Shown here: positions 9,878-20,303 of the stretch, one piece after another
Layout: every line of letters begins with the position of its first letter
Numbering within the stretch: the stretch's first letter is position 1
The notes under the pieces: generated by a model
What the model was told of the DNA's origin: nothing
Databases searched by the model: none
The model's input: only the letters and a program-made list of their open reading frames with translations
Made by a program: the position numbers and the translations under genes
Source: Malikia spinosa
GTDB lineage: Bacteria; Pseudomonadota; Gammaproteobacteria; Burkholderiales; Burkholderiaceae_C
DNA: 36,278 bases
Assembly: GCF_002980625.1 (NCBI RefSeq)
Contig: NZ_PVLR01000025.1
Location: 1-36,278 of the forward strand
Direction of reading: 5' to 3'

Positions 9878-10855
9878 TCAGTCTCCGGCGTGAGCGGGCA
9901 GCGGGTTGTCGAGGCTGGCCGAGGCCAGCAGCTGCAGGCAGAGCTGTTCGTAGCTCATGCCGGTCGCGCGCGCCGACATCGGCACCAGCGAGTGGCTGGT
10001 CATGCCGGGCGAGGTGTTGATCTCGAGCAGATAGGGCTGGCGCGTGCGGGCGTCGATCATGACGTCGGCACGGGCCCAGCCGCGGCAGCCCAGGGTGCGG
10101 AAGGCCTTCAGCACCAGCGCCTGGATCACGGCTTCCTCGCCCGCGGGCAGGTCGCAGGGCACGATGTAATGGGTGTCGTCGGTGAAGTACTTGTGCTCGT
10201 AGTCGTAGTTGCCGTCGGGCGCGACGATGTGGATCACCGGCAAGGCGAGCGCCTGCGCGCCGGTGCCCAGCACCGGGCAGGTGACCTCGTCACCGGCGAC
10301 GAACTGCTCGCACAGCACCTCGGGGTCGTGGCGCGCGGCCAGCGCATAGGCCTGCGCGCATTGCGCCGCATCGGTGACCTTGGTCAGGCCCAGGCTCGAG
10401 CCCTCGCGCGCGGGCTTGACGATCATCGGCGCACCGAGCTCGGCCAGCGCCGCGATCGTCTGCTCGACGCTGTCGACCTGGCGCCAGGCCGGCGTCGACA
10501 GGCCCTCGGCCAGCCAGATGCGCTTGGTCATGATCTTGTCCATCGCGACGCTGGACGCCAGCACGCCGGAGCCGGTGTAGGGAATGCCCATCAGCTCGAG
10601 CGCGCCCTGCACCGTGCCGTCCTCGCCGAAGCGGCCATGCAGGTTGATGAAGGCACGATCGAAGCCTTCGCGCTTCAAGTCACCGAGGTCGCGCTGCGCC
10701 GGGTCGAAGGCCTGCGCGTCGACGCCCTGGGCCAGCAGCGCGGCCAGCACGCCCTGGCCCGACATCAGCGAGACCGCGCGCTCGGCCGAATGGCCGCCCA
10801 TCAGCACCGCGACCTTGCCCATCGCCTGGGGATCGACTGGAACCATCGCGCTCAT
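9878..10855 (-). CDS. ddlB: D-alanine--D-alanine ligase
   Basis: This ATP-grasp ligase joins two D-alanines in the cytoplasm to give the dipeptide that MurF attaches to the peptidoglycan precursor. The 325-residue length fits the family. Visible motifs are the substrate-region [14 protein letters not shown] near the N-terminus, [16 protein letters not shown], the [16 protein letters not shown] segment and the C-terminal metal/ATP site [16 protein letters not shown]. The ATG overlaps the murC stop by four bases (ATGA), and a purine-rich AGAGGTGG ribosome binding site lies within murC. This is the dcw copy; whether the genome has a second ddl cannot be seen here. Confidence 0.97.
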   Translation of the reverse strand: MSAMVPVDPQAMGKVAVLMGGHSAERAVSLMSGQGVLAALLAQGVDAQAFDPAQRDLGDLKREGFDRAFINLHGRFGEDGTVQGALELMGIPYTGSGVLASSVAMDKIMTKRIWLAEGLSTPAWRQVDSVEQTIAALAELGAPMIVKPAREGSSLGLTKVTDAAQCAQAYALAARHDPEVLCEQFVAGDEVTCPVLGTGAQALALPVIHIVAPDGNYDYEHKYFTDDTHYIVPCDLPAGEEAVIQALVLKAFRTLGCRGWARADVMIDARTRQPYLLEINTSPGMTSHSLVPMSARATGMSYEQLCLQLLASASLDNPLPAHAGD

Positions 10856-12279
10856 GCTGCCACCTCTTTCACACCTGCGGTCGCGGCGGCCAGCGCCACC
10901 ACCTGGGCCGGCACCGCGCCGATCGTGCCCGCGCCCATGCAGAGCACGACATCGCCGTCGCGCGCGTTGTCGAGCACGGCCTGCGCCATGTCGGCAATCT
11001 GGTCGACGAACACCGGTTCCACCTTGCCCGCCACGCGCAGCGCGCGCGCCAGGGCACGGCCGTCGGCGGCTACCACCGGCGCCTCGCCGGCGGCGTAGAC
11101 CTCGGCCAGCAGCACCGCATCGGCCTGGCCGATCACCTTGACGAAATCCTCGAAGCAGTCGCGCGTGCGGCTGTAGCGGTGCGGCTGGAAGGCCAGCACC
11201 AGGCGCCGGCCCGGGAAGGCACCGCGCGCGGCGGCCAGCGTCGCGGCCATCTCGACCGGATGGTGGCCGTAGTCATCGACCACAGTCGCCTGGCCGCCCG
11301 TGGGCAGCGCGACCTCGCCGTAGCGCTGGAAGCGCCGGCCCACGCCCTTGAACTGGGCCAGCGCCTCGAGCAGCGCTGCGTCGGGCACGCCGAGCTCGAC
11401 CGCCACCGCGATCGCAGCCAGCGCATTGAGCACGTTGTGATGGCCCGGCAGGTTCAGCACCACCTCGAGCTCGGGCAGCTCGATGCCGTTGCGGCGCTGG
11501 ACGCGGAAATGCATCTGGCCATCGACCGCGCGGATGTCGAGCGCGCGCACCTGCGCGTCCTCGGCGGTGCCGTAGCTGGTGATCGGGCGCTCGATGCGCG
11601 GCAGCAGCTCGCGGATGACCGGGTCGTCGATGCAGACCACGGCGGCGCCGTAGAAGGGCATGTGGTGCAGGAACTCGACGAAGGCGTCCTTGAGCCGGCC
11701 GAAGTCATGGCCATAGGTCTCCATGTGGTCGGCGTCGATATTGGTGACGACCGCCAGCACCGGCAGCAGCTTGAGGAAGGAGGCATCGGACTCGTCGGCC
11801 TCGACCACGATGTAGTCGCCCGAACCGAGGCGGGCATTGGCGCCGGCGCTGTTGAGCTTGCCGCCGATCACGAAGGTCGGATCGAGGTCGGCAGCCGCCA
11901 GCACGCTCGCGACCAGGCTGGTGGTGGTGGTCTTGCCATGGGTGCCGGCGATCGCGACGCCCTTCTTCATTCGCATCAGTTCGGCCAGCATGACGGCGCG
12001 CGGCACCACCGGGATCAGCTTGGCGCGGGCGGCCAGCACCTCGGGGTTGTCGGCCTTGACGGCGGTCGAGGTCACGATGCAATCGGCACCCTCGATGTAG
12101 GCGGCGTCGTGGCCCTGGTGCACGCGGGCCCCGAGCTCGATCAGGCGGCGCGTGACGGCGCTGTCGCCGAGGTCGCTGCCCGAGATGCGATAGCCCAGGT
12201 TCAGCAGCACTTCGGCGATGCCGCTCATGCCGGCGCCGCCGATGCCGACGAAATGGATATGCCGGATGGCATGTTTCAT
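10852..12279 (-). CDS. murC: UDP-N-acetylmuramate--L-alanine ligase
   Basis: MurC adds the first amino acid, L-alanine, to UDP-MurNAc in the cytoplasm. The 475-residue Mur ligase has the N-terminal nucleotide-sugar loop [17 protein letters not shown], the central ATP loop GTHGKTTTT (P-loop), the [12 protein letters not shown] segment and a C-terminal domain containing DDYGHHPVE and FQPHRYSRT. It starts with ATG two bases after the murG stop and overlaps ddlB by four bases. Nothing is missing relative to the family. Confidence 0.98.
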   Translation of the reverse strand: MKHAIRHIHFVGIGGAGMSGIAEVLLNLGYRISGSDLGDSAVTRRLIELGARVHQGHDAAYIEGADCIVTSTAVKADNPEVLAARAKLIPVVPRAVMLAELMRMKKGVAIAGTHGKTTTTSLVASVLAAADLDPTFVIGGKLNSAGANARLGSGDYIVVEADESDASFLKLLPVLAVVTNIDADHMETYGHDFGRLKDAFVEFLHHMPFYGAAVVCIDDPVIRELLPRIERPITSYGTAEDAQVRALDIRAVDGQMHFRVQRRNGIELPELEVVLNLPGHHNVLNALAAIAVAVELGVPDAALLEALAQFKGVGRRFQRYGEVALPTGGQATVVDDYGHHPVEMAATLAAARGAFPGRRLVLAFQPHRYSRTRDCFEDFVKVIGQADAVLLAEVYAAGEAPVVAADGRALARALRVAGKVEPVFVDQIADMAQAVLDNARDGDVVLCMGAGTIGAVPAQVVALAAATAGVKEVAA

Positions 12280-12281
12280 GT

Positions 12282-13364
12282 TCAGGTTCTCTCTTTCTGT
12301 TCCAGCAGGCGCTCGCAGGCAGCAACCATGGCCTCGACCGCATCGGTCTGGCGCAGGGCATGGGCCTTTTCGGCGCGGGCCAGCAGTTCGGTCCGGTCCA
12401 GGCCTTGCAGCAGGCCGGCCAGCCGTTCGGGGGTAAGTTCGGTCTGCGGCAGCAGCCAGCCCGCGCCGGCATCGACCAGGAAGCGGGCGTTGTGGGTCTG
12501 GTGGTCGTCGACCGCGTGCGGGAAAGGCACGAACACCGCTGCCGCGCCGATGGCGGCAAGTTCGGTCACGGTGCTGGCGCCGGCACGCGCGATCACGAGA
12601 TCGGCGTCGGCAAACGCCTGCGCCGTGTCGCGGATGAAGGGGGTCAGCGTCGCCTGTACATCGGCCTCGGCATAGGCGGCGCGCAGCGCCTCGATCTGCT
12701 TGTCGCCGCCCTGGTGGGTCACGATCGGGCGCTGCTCAAGCGGGATCAGTGCCAGCGCGCGCGGCAACACCTGGTTGAGCGCCTGCGCGCCCAGGCTGCC
12801 GCCGACCACCAGCAGGCGCAGCGGACCGCTGCGACCGGCAAAGCGCGCCGCCGGTGCCGGCTGCTGCAGGAATTCGGCCCGCAAGGGGTTGCCGACCCAC
12901 TCGCCGCCCGGCAGCGCATTGGGGTAGGCGCTGAAGCTGCGTTCGGCCAGCTTGGCCAGCCAGCGGTTCGACAGGCCGGCAATCGAGTTCTGCTCGTGCA
13001 GCAGGATGGGTACGCCGGCCAGCCGGGCTGCCAGGCCGCCCGGCACGGTGATGTAGCCGCCCAGGCCCAGCACGACATCGGGCTGGACCCGCTTGACGGC
13101 GCCCCGGGCCTGCCAGAGCGCACGGCTCAGCCGCAACGGCAAAGCGAGAAGCGTCTTGAGGCCCTTGCCGCGCACGCCGCCGAACTCGACCGGCTCGAAG
13201 GCGAAGCCACGCGGCGGCACCAGCCGGTCTTCCATGCTGCCCGGCACGCCGAGCCAGTGCACGCGCCAGCCGCGCGCACGCAGTGCCTCAGCCACGGCCA
13301 GGCCGGGAAAGATATGGCCGCCGGTGCCACCGGCCATCACGAGGGCGCAGGGCTGATGACTCAT
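12282..13364 (-). CDS. murG: lipid II synthase (GlcNAc transferase MurG)
   Basis: MurG transfers GlcNAc from UDP-GlcNAc to lipid I on the inner face of the membrane, giving lipid II. The 360-residue GT-B enzyme has the N-terminal G-loop [17 protein letters not shown], the [15 protein letters not shown] motif, the second G-loop [14 protein letters not shown], and the sugar-nucleotide site [14 protein letters not shown] followed by [14 protein letters not shown]. The ATG overlaps the ftsW stop (ATGA, four bases), so the pair is probably translationally coupled. Confidence 0.98.
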   Translation of the reverse strand: MSHQPCALVMAGGTGGHIFPGLAVAEALRARGWRVHWLGVPGSMEDRLVPPRGFAFEPVEFGGVRGKGLKTLLALPLRLSRALWQARGAVKRVQPDVVLGLGGYITVPGGLAARLAGVPILLHEQNSIAGLSNRWLAKLAERSFSAYPNALPGGEWVGNPLRAEFLQQPAPAARFAGRSGPLRLLVVGGSLGAQALNQVLPRALALIPLEQRPIVTHQGGDKQIEALRAAYAEADVQATLTPFIRDTAQAFADADLVIARAGASTVTELAAIGAAAVFVPFPHAVDDHQTHNARFLVDAGAGWLLPQTELTPERLAGLLQGLDRTELLARAEKAHALRQTDAVEAMVAACERLLEQKERT

Positions 13365-14626
13365 ACCCGGCCTCCGTGCATGAGTTGCCTATTCTCGTGG
13401 TCGACGCGCAGCACGACCGCCAGCGCGACCAGGTTCATCAGGATCGCCGAGCCGCCATAGCTCATCAGCGGCAGCGTCAGGCCCTTGGTCGGCAGCGCCC
13501 CCAGGCAGACGCCGATGTTGATCAGCGCCTGGAAGCCCATCCACAGGCCCACGCCCTGTGCCACCAGACCGGCAAACAGCTGGTCGAGCGCGATCGCCTG
13601 GCGCCCGATCTGCATGATGCGGCGCGTGAGCCAGAAGAAGGTCAGGACCAGCGCCAGCACGCCGACCAGGCCGAACTCCTCGCCGATCACGGCCAGCAGG
13701 AAATCGGTATGGCCCTCGGGCAGCCAGTGCAGCTTCTCGACGCTCGAGCCGAGTCCGACGCCGAAGATCTCGCCGCGGCCGATCGCGATCAGCGAATGCG
13801 ACAGCTGGTAGCCCTTGCCGAGCGCATGGTCCTCGCTGAAGGGATCGAGGTAGGCAAAGACGCGGGCGCGACGCCAGGGCGAAGTCGCAATCATCACCAC
13901 GAAGGCCGACATCAGCAGGCCGACGATCAGCAGCATCATGCGCATCGTGACGCCACCCAGGAACAGGATGCCCATCGCGATCACGGCCACCACCATGAAG
14001 GCGCCCATGTCGGGTTCGGCCAGCAGCAGCGCAGCCAGCAGGATCACGGCCGAGCCCATCGGCAGGATGGCGCGCATGAAGCTTTCCTTGACCGCGATCT
14101 TGCGCACCATGTAGCCGGCCGCGTAGAGCACGGTCGCGAACTTGGCCAGCTCGGAGGGCTGGAAGTTCATGATGCCGAGCGCGATCCAGCGCCGCGCGCC
14201 ATTGACGCCCTTGCCGATGAAGGGCACCAGCACCAGCGCCAGCAGCAGCAGTGCGAGCAGGAACAGTCGGGGCGCCCATTGCTCCCAGCTGCTCATGGGG
14301 ACCTGGAACGCGAGCAGCGCCATCATGGCGCCGATCAGGATCGCGAAGCCATGGCGCAGCACGAAATGGCTGGCCATGTAGTTGCCAAAGCGTGGGTTGT
14401 CGGGCAAGGCGATCGAGGCCGAGTAGACCATCACCAGCCCGAAGCACAGCAGGCCGACCATGGCCCAGAACAGTTGCAGGTCGAAGCCCAACTTGGGCAC
14501 CCACTGGTCGGTGCGGCCGCGCGCGTAGTCGCGGCTCGACAGGTGGATCGGGAGGTCGCCCGGCACGGACGCGCTGGCATCCTGGCGGCCGAGCAGGCTG
14601 GAGAGGCCAGCAGCAAGGCGCTTCAT
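13361..14626 (-). CDS. ftsW: septal peptidoglycan polymerase FtsW (SEDS family)
   Basis: FtsW is the SEDS glycosyltransferase that polymerises lipid II at the septum together with FtsI. The 421-residue protein has about ten membrane segments beginning near residue 50. The family PSELAK motif and the AEPDMGAF segment, which lies where the SEDS catalytic aspartate is expected, are both present. The C-terminal part has GLPLPFxSYGGS-like sequence ([13 protein letters not shown]). About 50 cytoplasmic residues precede the first span, longer than in some homologues but not unusual for the order. The start overlaps the murD stop by four bases. Confidence 0.96.
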   Translation of the reverse strand: MKRLAAGLSSLLGRQDASASVPGDLPIHLSSRDYARGRTDQWVPKLGFDLQLFWAMVGLLCFGLVMVYSASIALPDNPRFGNYMASHFVLRHGFAILIGAMMALLAFQVPMSSWEQWAPRLFLLALLLLALVLVPFIGKGVNGARRWIALGIMNFQPSELAKFATVLYAAGYMVRKIAVKESFMRAILPMGSAVILLAALLLAEPDMGAFMVVAVIAMGILFLGGVTMRMMLLIVGLLMSAFVVMIATSPWRRARVFAYLDPFSEDHALGKGYQLSHSLIAIGRGEIFGVGLGSSVEKLHWLPEGHTDFLLAVIGEEFGLVGVLALVLTFFWLTRRIMQIGRQAIALDQLFAGLVAQGVGLWMGFQALINIGVCLGALPTKGLTLPLMSYGGSAILMNLVALAVVLRVDHENRQLMHGGRV

Positions 14627-16173
14627 GCTGGCGTCCCCCCTGCTTGCTGCAGTTCCTGCACCGCCTCGACGAAGACCTGCGCGCGCTGCGCGTAGTCCTT
14701 GAACATGTCGAGGCTGGCGCAGGCCGGCGACAGCAGCACGGCGTCACCAGGCCGGGCCTGGCGCGCACACCACTGGACCGCCTCGGGCAGCGTGGCCGCG
14801 TCGTGCAGCGGCACGCCGCTGCTGGCCAGTGCGGCGCGGATCGCGGGCGCATCGCGGCCGATCAGCGCGACCGCACGCGCATGGCGCGCCACCGGACTGG
14901 CCAGCGGGCCGAAGTCCTGGCCCTTGCCCTCGCCGCCCAGGATCACGACCAGCTGGCGCTCCGGCCCCAGGCCGTTGATCGCGGCCAGGGTGGCGCCGAC
15001 GTTGGTGCCCTTGCTGTCATCGATGTATTCGACCTCGTCGACGATCGCGACCGGCTCGACCCGGTGCGGCTCGCCACGGTATTCGCGCAGGCCGTGCAGC
15101 ATCGGTGCCAGCGGTGCGCCGGCCGCCGTGGCCAGCGCCAGCGCGGCCAGGGCATTGCTGGCGTTATGGCGGCCCCGGATGCGCAGCGCCTCGGCCGGCA
15201 TCAGGCGCTGCAGATAAACGGCCTCTTCATCCGATCCGTTGCGGCCCTTGCGCACGCTGTCGTCTTGCGGCTGGGCCCGCACCAGCCAGCTCATGCCGTT
15301 GACCGCCTCCAGGCCCCAGTCACCGGCGCGGCGCGGCGCGTCGATGCCAAAGGTCTGGTGGGCGCGCGCCGGCAGCGTCTTGCTGCGCCGGCCTTCCTGC
15401 ACGGTCTGCGGCTGCGGCTGCCAGCCCATCACGGTCGCGTCGTCGCGGTTCAGCAGCATCAGTGCCTGCTGGCCGAAGATGCGCGCCTTGGCCTCGGCAT
15501 AGGCGGCCATGCCGCCATGCCAGTCGAGGTGATCCTGCGTGACGTTGAGCACGGTGGCGGCGGTCGGCTCGAAGCCCTGCACGCCGTCGAGCTGGAAGCT
15601 CGACAGCTCGAGCACCCAGGCCTCGGGCAGCTCGCCGGAGTCAAGACCGGCCTGCAGCGTATCGAGCAGGGTCGGACCGATGTTGCCGGCCACCGCGACC
15701 TTGACACCAGCCCATTCAAGCAGATGCGCGGTCAGCGCGGTGGTGGTGGTCTTGCCGTTGGTGCCGGTGATCGCCAGCACCTTGGGCTGATAGGGTTCGG
15801 ACGGTGCCACCACTGGCTCGGCCAGCGTCGCCAGCGCCTGGGCGAACAGTCCGAGCTCACCCACCACCGGCACGCCAACCGCCTGCGCGGCCTGCGCCAG
15901 GCCGCTCAGCTGCGCCGGCGCGATGCCGGGGCTGCGGCAGACCATGGCCCAGGGCCGAGCCGCGAACAGCTCGGCGTCGAAGGCGGACTGGACCAGGGTC
16001 GCATCCGGCAGCTCGGCCGCCAGCAGGGCAGCCTGCGGCGGCGCGGCGCGGGTGTCGGCGACCGTGACGCGGGCACCGGCCTTGGCGCACCAGCGCGCCA
16101 TCGCCAGCCCGGAGGCACCCAGGCCCAGCACGAGCAGATCACGACCTTGCAGCAGGGGCAGGAAACTCACCAT
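14623..16173 (-). CDS. murD: UDP-N-acetylmuramoylalanine--D-glutamate ligase
   Basis: MurD adds D-glutamate to UDP-MurNAc-L-Ala in the cytoplasm. The 516-residue protein starts with the Rossmann-like [14 protein letters not shown] loop and has the central P-loop [14 protein letters not shown]. It then shows [20 protein letters not shown] and, in the C-terminal domain, [14 protein letters not shown] and [17 protein letters not shown]. The same frame stays open far upstream through mraY, but the real start is the ATG at 16173. It lies 8 bases after the mraY stop, with a GAGG ribosome binding site that overlaps that stop. Two insertions rich in charged residues (around [13 protein letters not shown] and [15 protein letters not shown]) make it longer than E. 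coli MurD (about 438 residues). Confidence 0.97.
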   Translation of the reverse strand: MVSFLPLLQGRDLLVLGLGASGLAMARWCAKAGARVTVADTRAAPPQAALLAAELPDATLVQSAFDAELFAARPWAMVCRSPGIAPAQLSGLAQAAQAVGVPVVGELGLFAQALATLAEPVVAPSEPYQPKVLAITGTNGKTTTTALTAHLLEWAGVKVAVAGNIGPTLLDTLQAGLDSGELPEAWVLELSSFQLDGVQGFEPTAATVLNVTQDHLDWHGGMAAYAEAKARIFGQQALMLLNRDDATVMGWQPQPQTVQEGRRSKTLPARAHQTFGIDAPRRAGDWGLEAVNGMSWLVRAQPQDDSVRKGRNGSDEEAVYLQRLMPAEALRIRGRHNASNALAALALATAAGAPLAPMLHGLREYRGEPHRVEPVAIVDEVEYIDDSKGTNVGATLAAINGLGPERQLVVILGGEGKGQDFGPLASPVARHARAVALIGRDAPAIRAALASSGVPLHDAATLPEAVQWCARQARPGDAVLLSPACASLDMFKDYAQRAQVFVEAVQELQQAGGTPA

Positions 16174-16181
16174 CTCGGGCC

Positions 16182-17360
16182 TCAACGCAACTTCAGGGTG
16201 GACAGGCCAAGCAGGCACAGCAGCATCGTGATGATCCAGAAACGCACCACGACCTGGGTCTCGCGCCAGCCGGATTTCTCGAAATGATGGTGCAGCGGCG
16301 CCATCTTGAGGATGCGCCGGCCCTCGCCGTATTTCTTCTTGGTGTACTTGAACCAGGACACCTGCAGCATGACCGACAGCGCCTCGGCAACGAAGACGCC
16401 GCCCATGATCGCCAGCACGATCTCCTGGCGCACGATGACCGCGATGGTGCCGAGCGCACCGCCGAGCGCGAGCGCGCCGACATCGCCCATGAAGACCTGG
16501 GCCGGATAGGCGTTGAACCAGAGGAAGGCCAGGCCGGCACCGCCCATGGCGGCACAGAAGATCAGCAGCTCGCCCGCGCCCGGGATGTAGGGCAGCAGCA
16601 GGTACCTGGAAAACACCGAGTTGCCGGTGAAGTAGGCAAACAGGCCCAGCACCGCGCCCACCATCACCACCGGCATGATGGCCAGGCCGTCGAGGCCGTC
16701 GGTCAGGTTGACCGCATTGCTCGAACCGACGATCACGAGGTAGGTCATGACGACGAAGCCCAGCATGCCGAGCGGATAGGCGACTTCCTTGAAGAAGGGC
16801 ACCATCAGGCCGGTCTGGGTCGGGAACTCCATCGTGAAGCCGGACTGGGCCCAGCGCATGAAGAACTCGATCATGCCGGTGCCGCTGCGACCCGAGATCG
16901 CGAACAGCAGGTAACAGGCCGCGAACAGGCCGATCAGCGACATCCAGGCGTATTTCTCGCGCGAGCGCATGCCCTCGGGGTCCTTGTTGACCACCTTGCG
17001 CCAGTCGTCGGCCCAGCCGATCGCGCCGAAGCCGAGCGTTACGATCAGCACCACCCAGACGAAGCGGTTGCTCCAGTCGAACCAGAGCAGGGTCGAGAAC
17101 GCGATCGCGAACAGGATCAGCACCCCACCCATGGTCGGCGTGCCGCTCTTGACCAGATGCGACTCCATCGCGTAACCGCGCACCGGCTGGCCGATCTTGA
17201 GCGCGGTCAGCCGGCGGATGAACCAGGGACCGGCGATCACGCCGACCAGCAGCGCGGTCATGGCCGCCATCACGGCGCGGAAAGTCAGGTACTGGAACAC
17301 CCGCAGAAAACCGAACTCGGGACCCAGGCCCTGCATCCATTGCGCCAGACTAGGCAGCAT
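16182..17360 (-). CDS. mraY: phospho-MurNAc-pentapeptide translocase (lipid I synthase)
   Basis: MraY transfers phospho-MurNAc-pentapeptide from UDP to undecaprenyl phosphate, forming lipid I in the inner membrane. The 392-residue protein has about ten membrane spans, the acidic GWADDWRKV motif (D118, D119) and the [10 protein letters not shown] motif, and a final cytoplasmic loop ending [10 protein letters not shown]. It is about 30 residues longer than E. coli MraY because of a periplasmic insertion around [19 protein letters not shown], as I recall for other Burkholderiales. The start ATG has an AAGGAG ribosome binding site and lies inside the murF end (11-base overlap). Confidence 0.98.
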   Translation of the reverse strand: MLPSLAQWMQGLGPEFGFLRVFQYLTFRAVMAAMTALLVGVIAGPWFIRRLTALKIGQPVRGYAMESHLVKSGTPTMGGVLILFAIAFSTLLWFDWSNRFVWVVLIVTLGFGAIGWADDWRKVVNKDPEGMRSREKYAWMSLIGLFAACYLLFAISGRSGTGMIEFFMRWAQSGFTMEFPTQTGLMVPFFKEVAYPLGMLGFVVMTYLVIVGSSNAVNLTDGLDGLAIMPVVMVGAVLGLFAYFTGNSVFSRYLLLPYIPGAGELLIFCAAMGGAGLAFLWFNAYPAQVFMGDVGALALGGALGTIAVIVRQEIVLAIMGGVFVAEALSVMLQVSWFKYTKKKYGEGRRILKMAPLHHHFEKSGWRETQVVVRFWIITMLLCLLGLSTLKLR

Positions 17361-18750
17361 GGCTTACTCCTTCTTGTTGTGGCAGCGCCTGCAGCGACTG
17401 CACCAGCCGCTCCATGCGCATGAAGCGCGAGCCCTTGACCAGCACCGACCCCATGGCAGGGGCCTGTGCCAGCGCGTCGGACTGCAGCGCCTCGAAATCC
17501 TTGAAAAACCTCAGCCGGCCGTTCGATCCGGCCAGCAGCGGCGCCGCCGCCTGCTCCATCCAGTCGCCGCTCACCAGCACCTGGTCCAGACCGAGCGTCA
17601 GCGCGTGGCGCAGCACCTCGTCGTGGAAGGCCAATCCTTGCTCGCCGACCTCGCCCATGTCGCCCAGCGCCAGCAGGCGCGGGCCCGGCAGCTCGGCCAG
17701 CACCTCGATCGCGGCGCGGACCGAATCGGGGTTGGCGTTGTAGCTGTCGTCGACCAGGGTCAGGCCATGACCTGCCAGCTGGAGCTGGTAGGCACGCGAG
17801 CGGCCCTGGACCGGAACGAATTCGGCCAAGCCACGCGCGATCGCGTCCAGCGTCACGCCGGCGGCCAGCGCGCAAGCCGTCGCCGCCAGGGCGTTGCCCA
17901 CGTTGTGGCGACCCGCGATCTGCAGCTGGGTCTCGAAGTCGCCGGCCGGCGTGCGCGCACGCAGGCGCCAGGCACCATCGGCCCAGTCGGCCTCGCCGCT
18001 GACATCGGCGCCCGCGTCGCCAAAGGTCAGCACGCGCCGCTGGCCCGCGAGCTCGCGCCACAGCGGCGTGAACTCGTCAGCGGCCGGGAACACCGCCACG
18101 CCATCGGCCGGCAGCGCCGCGAAACATTCCGCGTTCTCGCGCGCCACCGCCTCGACCGTCGCCATGAACTCCTGGTGCTCGCGCTGCGCGTTGTTGACCA
18201 GCGCGACGGTCGGCTGCGCGATGCGGGCCAGGCCGGCGATCTCGCCCGGATGGTTCATGCCAAGCTCGACCACGGCCAGCTGGTGCGCTGCGTCCAGGCG
18301 CAGCACGGTCAACGGCACGCCGATGTCGTTGTTGAAATTGCCCCGGGTCGCCAGCGCGGCCTCGCCGACGGCAGCGCGCAGGATGGACGCGATCATCTGC
18401 GTCACCGTGGTCTTGCCGTTGCTGCCGGTGACGGCGATCAAGGGCAGCGTGAACTGGGCGCGCCAGCGCTGGGCCAGCTCGCCGAGCGCGGCCCGGCTGT
18501 CGGCGACCTCGACGCCGGGCAGGCCAGCCGCTTCCAGGCCACGCTCGGCCAGCGCGGCAACCGCACCGTCAGCGCGCGCCTGCGCCAGGTAGTCGTTGGC
18601 GTCGAAGCGATCGCCGCGCAGCGCAACGAACAGGTCGCCGGGCTGCAGGCTGCGGCTGTCACTGTGCACGCGTGCGATGTCGAGTGCCGCGGGCGTGCCG
18701 ACGACGCGCGCGCCATCGAGCTCGGGCAACAGCTGGGCCAGGGTCTTCAT
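17350..18750 (-). CDS. murF: UDP-MurNAc-tripeptide--D-alanyl-D-alanine ligase
   Basis: MurF attaches D-Ala-D-Ala to the UDP-MurNAc tripeptide, completing the soluble precursor in the cytoplasm. The 466-residue Mur ligase has an N-terminal substrate domain ([21 protein letters not shown]), the central P-loop [14 protein letters not shown], the [17 protein letters not shown] segment and the C-terminal [16 protein letters not shown] motif. The start ATG overlaps the murE stop by four bases (ATGA), and an AAGGAG ribosome binding site lies inside murE. It is the first ATG-started gene of the cluster after five GTG-started ones. Confidence 0.98.
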   Translation of the reverse strand: MKTLAQLLPELDGARVVGTPAALDIARVHSDSRSLQPGDLFVALRGDRFDANDYLAQARADGAVAALAERGLEAAGLPGVEVADSRAALGELAQRWRAQFTLPLIAVTGSNGKTTVTQMIASILRAAVGEAALATRGNFNNDIGVPLTVLRLDAAHQLAVVELGMNHPGEIAGLARIAQPTVALVNNAQREHQEFMATVEAVARENAECFAALPADGVAVFPAADEFTPLWRELAGQRRVLTFGDAGADVSGEADWADGAWRLRARTPAGDFETQLQIAGRHNVGNALAATACALAAGVTLDAIARGLAEFVPVQGRSRAYQLQLAGHGLTLVDDSYNANPDSVRAAIEVLAELPGPRLLALGDMGEVGEQGLAFHDEVLRHALTLGLDQVLVSGDWMEQAAAPLLAGSNGRLRFFKDFEALQSDALAQAPAMGSVLVKGSRFMRMERLVQSLQALPQQEGVSHAA

Positions 18751-20303
18751 GGCTGCTCCTTGGTCTGGCGCAAGCGCCAGGCCTGCAGCGCCAGCCGGCC
18801 CTGCTCCAGATCGGAAAACGGCAGTTTCACGCCGGCAATCTCCTGATAGTCCTCATGTCCCTTGCCGGCCAGCAGCAGCACGTCGCGCGGGCCGGCCTGC
18901 GCGACCGCGTGCGCAATGGCACGAGCGCGGTCGGGCTCGACCTCGACCGTTGCGGGGTCCAGCAGGCCGACACGCATCTGGGCCAGGATCAGCAACGGGT
19001 CTTCCGCGCGCGGGTTGTCGCTGGTCAGCAGCAGGCGGTCGGATTCGCGCTCGGCCGCGGCCGCCATCAGCGGGCGCTTGCCGGCGTCGCGGTTGCCACC
19101 GCAGCCGACCAGGCAGCACAGGCGGCCGCCGCGCTTGTCGGCCAGCGGACGCAGCGCCTGCAGCGCCTTCTCGAGCGCATCGGGCGTGTGGCAATAGTCG
19201 ACCAGCACCAAGGGCTGGTCGGCCTGCTCGGCGCCCCAGGCCGACTGCATGCGGCCCGGCACCGGGCTCAGCGCAGCGACCACAGCGACCGCGCGCTCGA
19301 GCGCATGGCCCTGCGCGCGCGCCACGGCCAGCGCGCTCAGCAGGTTGTAGAGGTTGTATTCGCCGACCAGCGGAACGCTGATCTGCTGCGGCGCGCTGAT
19401 CTGGCCATCGGCCAGGCGCTCGACCAGCTCGAAGCGCAGGCCGGTCTCGGTCAAGGCCCAGCCGGTCACGCGCAGCCGCGCCTGCGGTGCATGCACCGCG
19501 ATGGTCCACAAGTCGAGCGCACCAGCATCGGCGCGCGGCTGCAACTCAGACGCCAGCAAGGCGCCGTGGGGGTCATCGAGATTGACCACCGCCGCCTGCA
19601 GACCGGGCCAGTCGAACAGCGCGCGCTTGGCGCGCCAGTAGGCGTCCATGCTGCCGTGGTAGTCCAGATGGTCCTGGGTCAGGTTGCTGAAGACGGCCGT
19701 GCGGATGCGGGTCGCCTCGAGCCGGCCTTCCTGCAGGCCGATCGACGAGGCCTCGACCACGGCAGCCTGGATGCCGGCATCGACCCAGCGCCGCAAGCCG
19801 GCCTGCCAGCTCACCGGGTCGGGCGTGGTGAGGCCAGTCGGCTCGAAATCCCGCCCCGGAACGCCCATGCCCAGCGTGCCCGCCAGCGCGGCGGGCTGGC
19901 CCAGCGCCGCCAGCCATTGCGCAATCCACCAGCCGGTCGAGGTCTTGCCATTGGTGCCGGTCAACGCGATCACATCGAGCGCCTGGCTCGGCTCGCCCTG
20001 GAACAGGCTGGCGATGGCGCCGGTGGCGGCCTTGAGGCCCTGGAAGGCGGCAATGCGCGGGTCCAGCGGCTGGCTCGGGTCGTTCAGGCCGAAGGCCTCG
20101 CAACCCGCACGCTCGACCAGGCAGGCGACTGCGCCAGCGGCCAGCGCGGCGGCGACATGGCGCCGGCCGTCCTGCGCCGCACCGGGCCAGGCCACGAAGG
20201 CATCGCCGGGCCGCACGCGCCGGCTGTCGCACTGCAGCGCGCGCGCGCCCTGCTCGCGCAGCCAGCGGCAGGCGGCGTCGGGCCGATCGAAAGTCGTGAT
20301 CAC
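18747..20303 (-). CDS. murE: UDP-MurNAc-L-Ala-D-Glu--meso-diaminopimelate ligase
   Basis: MurE adds the third residue of the stem peptide in the cytoplasm. The 518-residue protein has the N-terminal CDSRRVRPGDAFVAWPG segment, the P-loop LTGTNGKTSTGWW, the NLTQDHLDYHGSMDAYW motif and, in the C-terminal domain, SDNPRAEDP. The DNPR tetrad is the known signature of meso-diaminopimelate specificity, in keeping with dapF in this window. The frame is open well upstream, but the start is the GTG at 20303. It overlaps the ftsI stop as GTGA and has a perfect GGAGG ribosome binding site 7 bases before it. Confidence 0.97.
   Translation of the reverse strand: MITTFDRPDAACRWLREQGARALQCDSRRVRPGDAFVAWPGAAQDGRRHVAAALAAGAVACLVERAGCEAFGLNDPSQPLDPRIAAFQGLKAATGAIASLFQGEPSQALDVIALTGTNGKTSTGWWIAQWLAALGQPAALAGTLGMGVPGRDFEPTGLTTPDPVSWQAGLRRWVDAGIQAAVVEASSIGLQEGRLEATRIRTAVFSNLTQDHLDYHGSMDAYWRAKRALFDWPGLQAAVVNLDDPHGALLASELQPRADAGALDLWTIAVHAPQARLRVTGWALTETGLRFELVERLADGQISAPQQISVPLVGEYNLYNLLSALAVARAQGHALERAVAVVAALSPVPGRMQSAWGAEQADQPLVLVDYCHTPDALEKALQALRPLADKRGGRLCCLVGCGGNRDAGKRPLMAAAAERESDRLLLTSDNPRAEDPLLILAQMRVGLLDPATVEVEPDRARAIAHAVAQAGPRDVLLLAGKGHEDYQEIAGVKLPFSDLEQGRLALQAWRLRQTKEQP

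Noticed and set aside
16174-17340. Upstream extension of the murD frame to 905 codons
   Set aside because: The extension overlaps mraY in another frame and encodes no recognisable domain. The murD ATG at 16173 has a ribosome binding site and the expected N-terminus.
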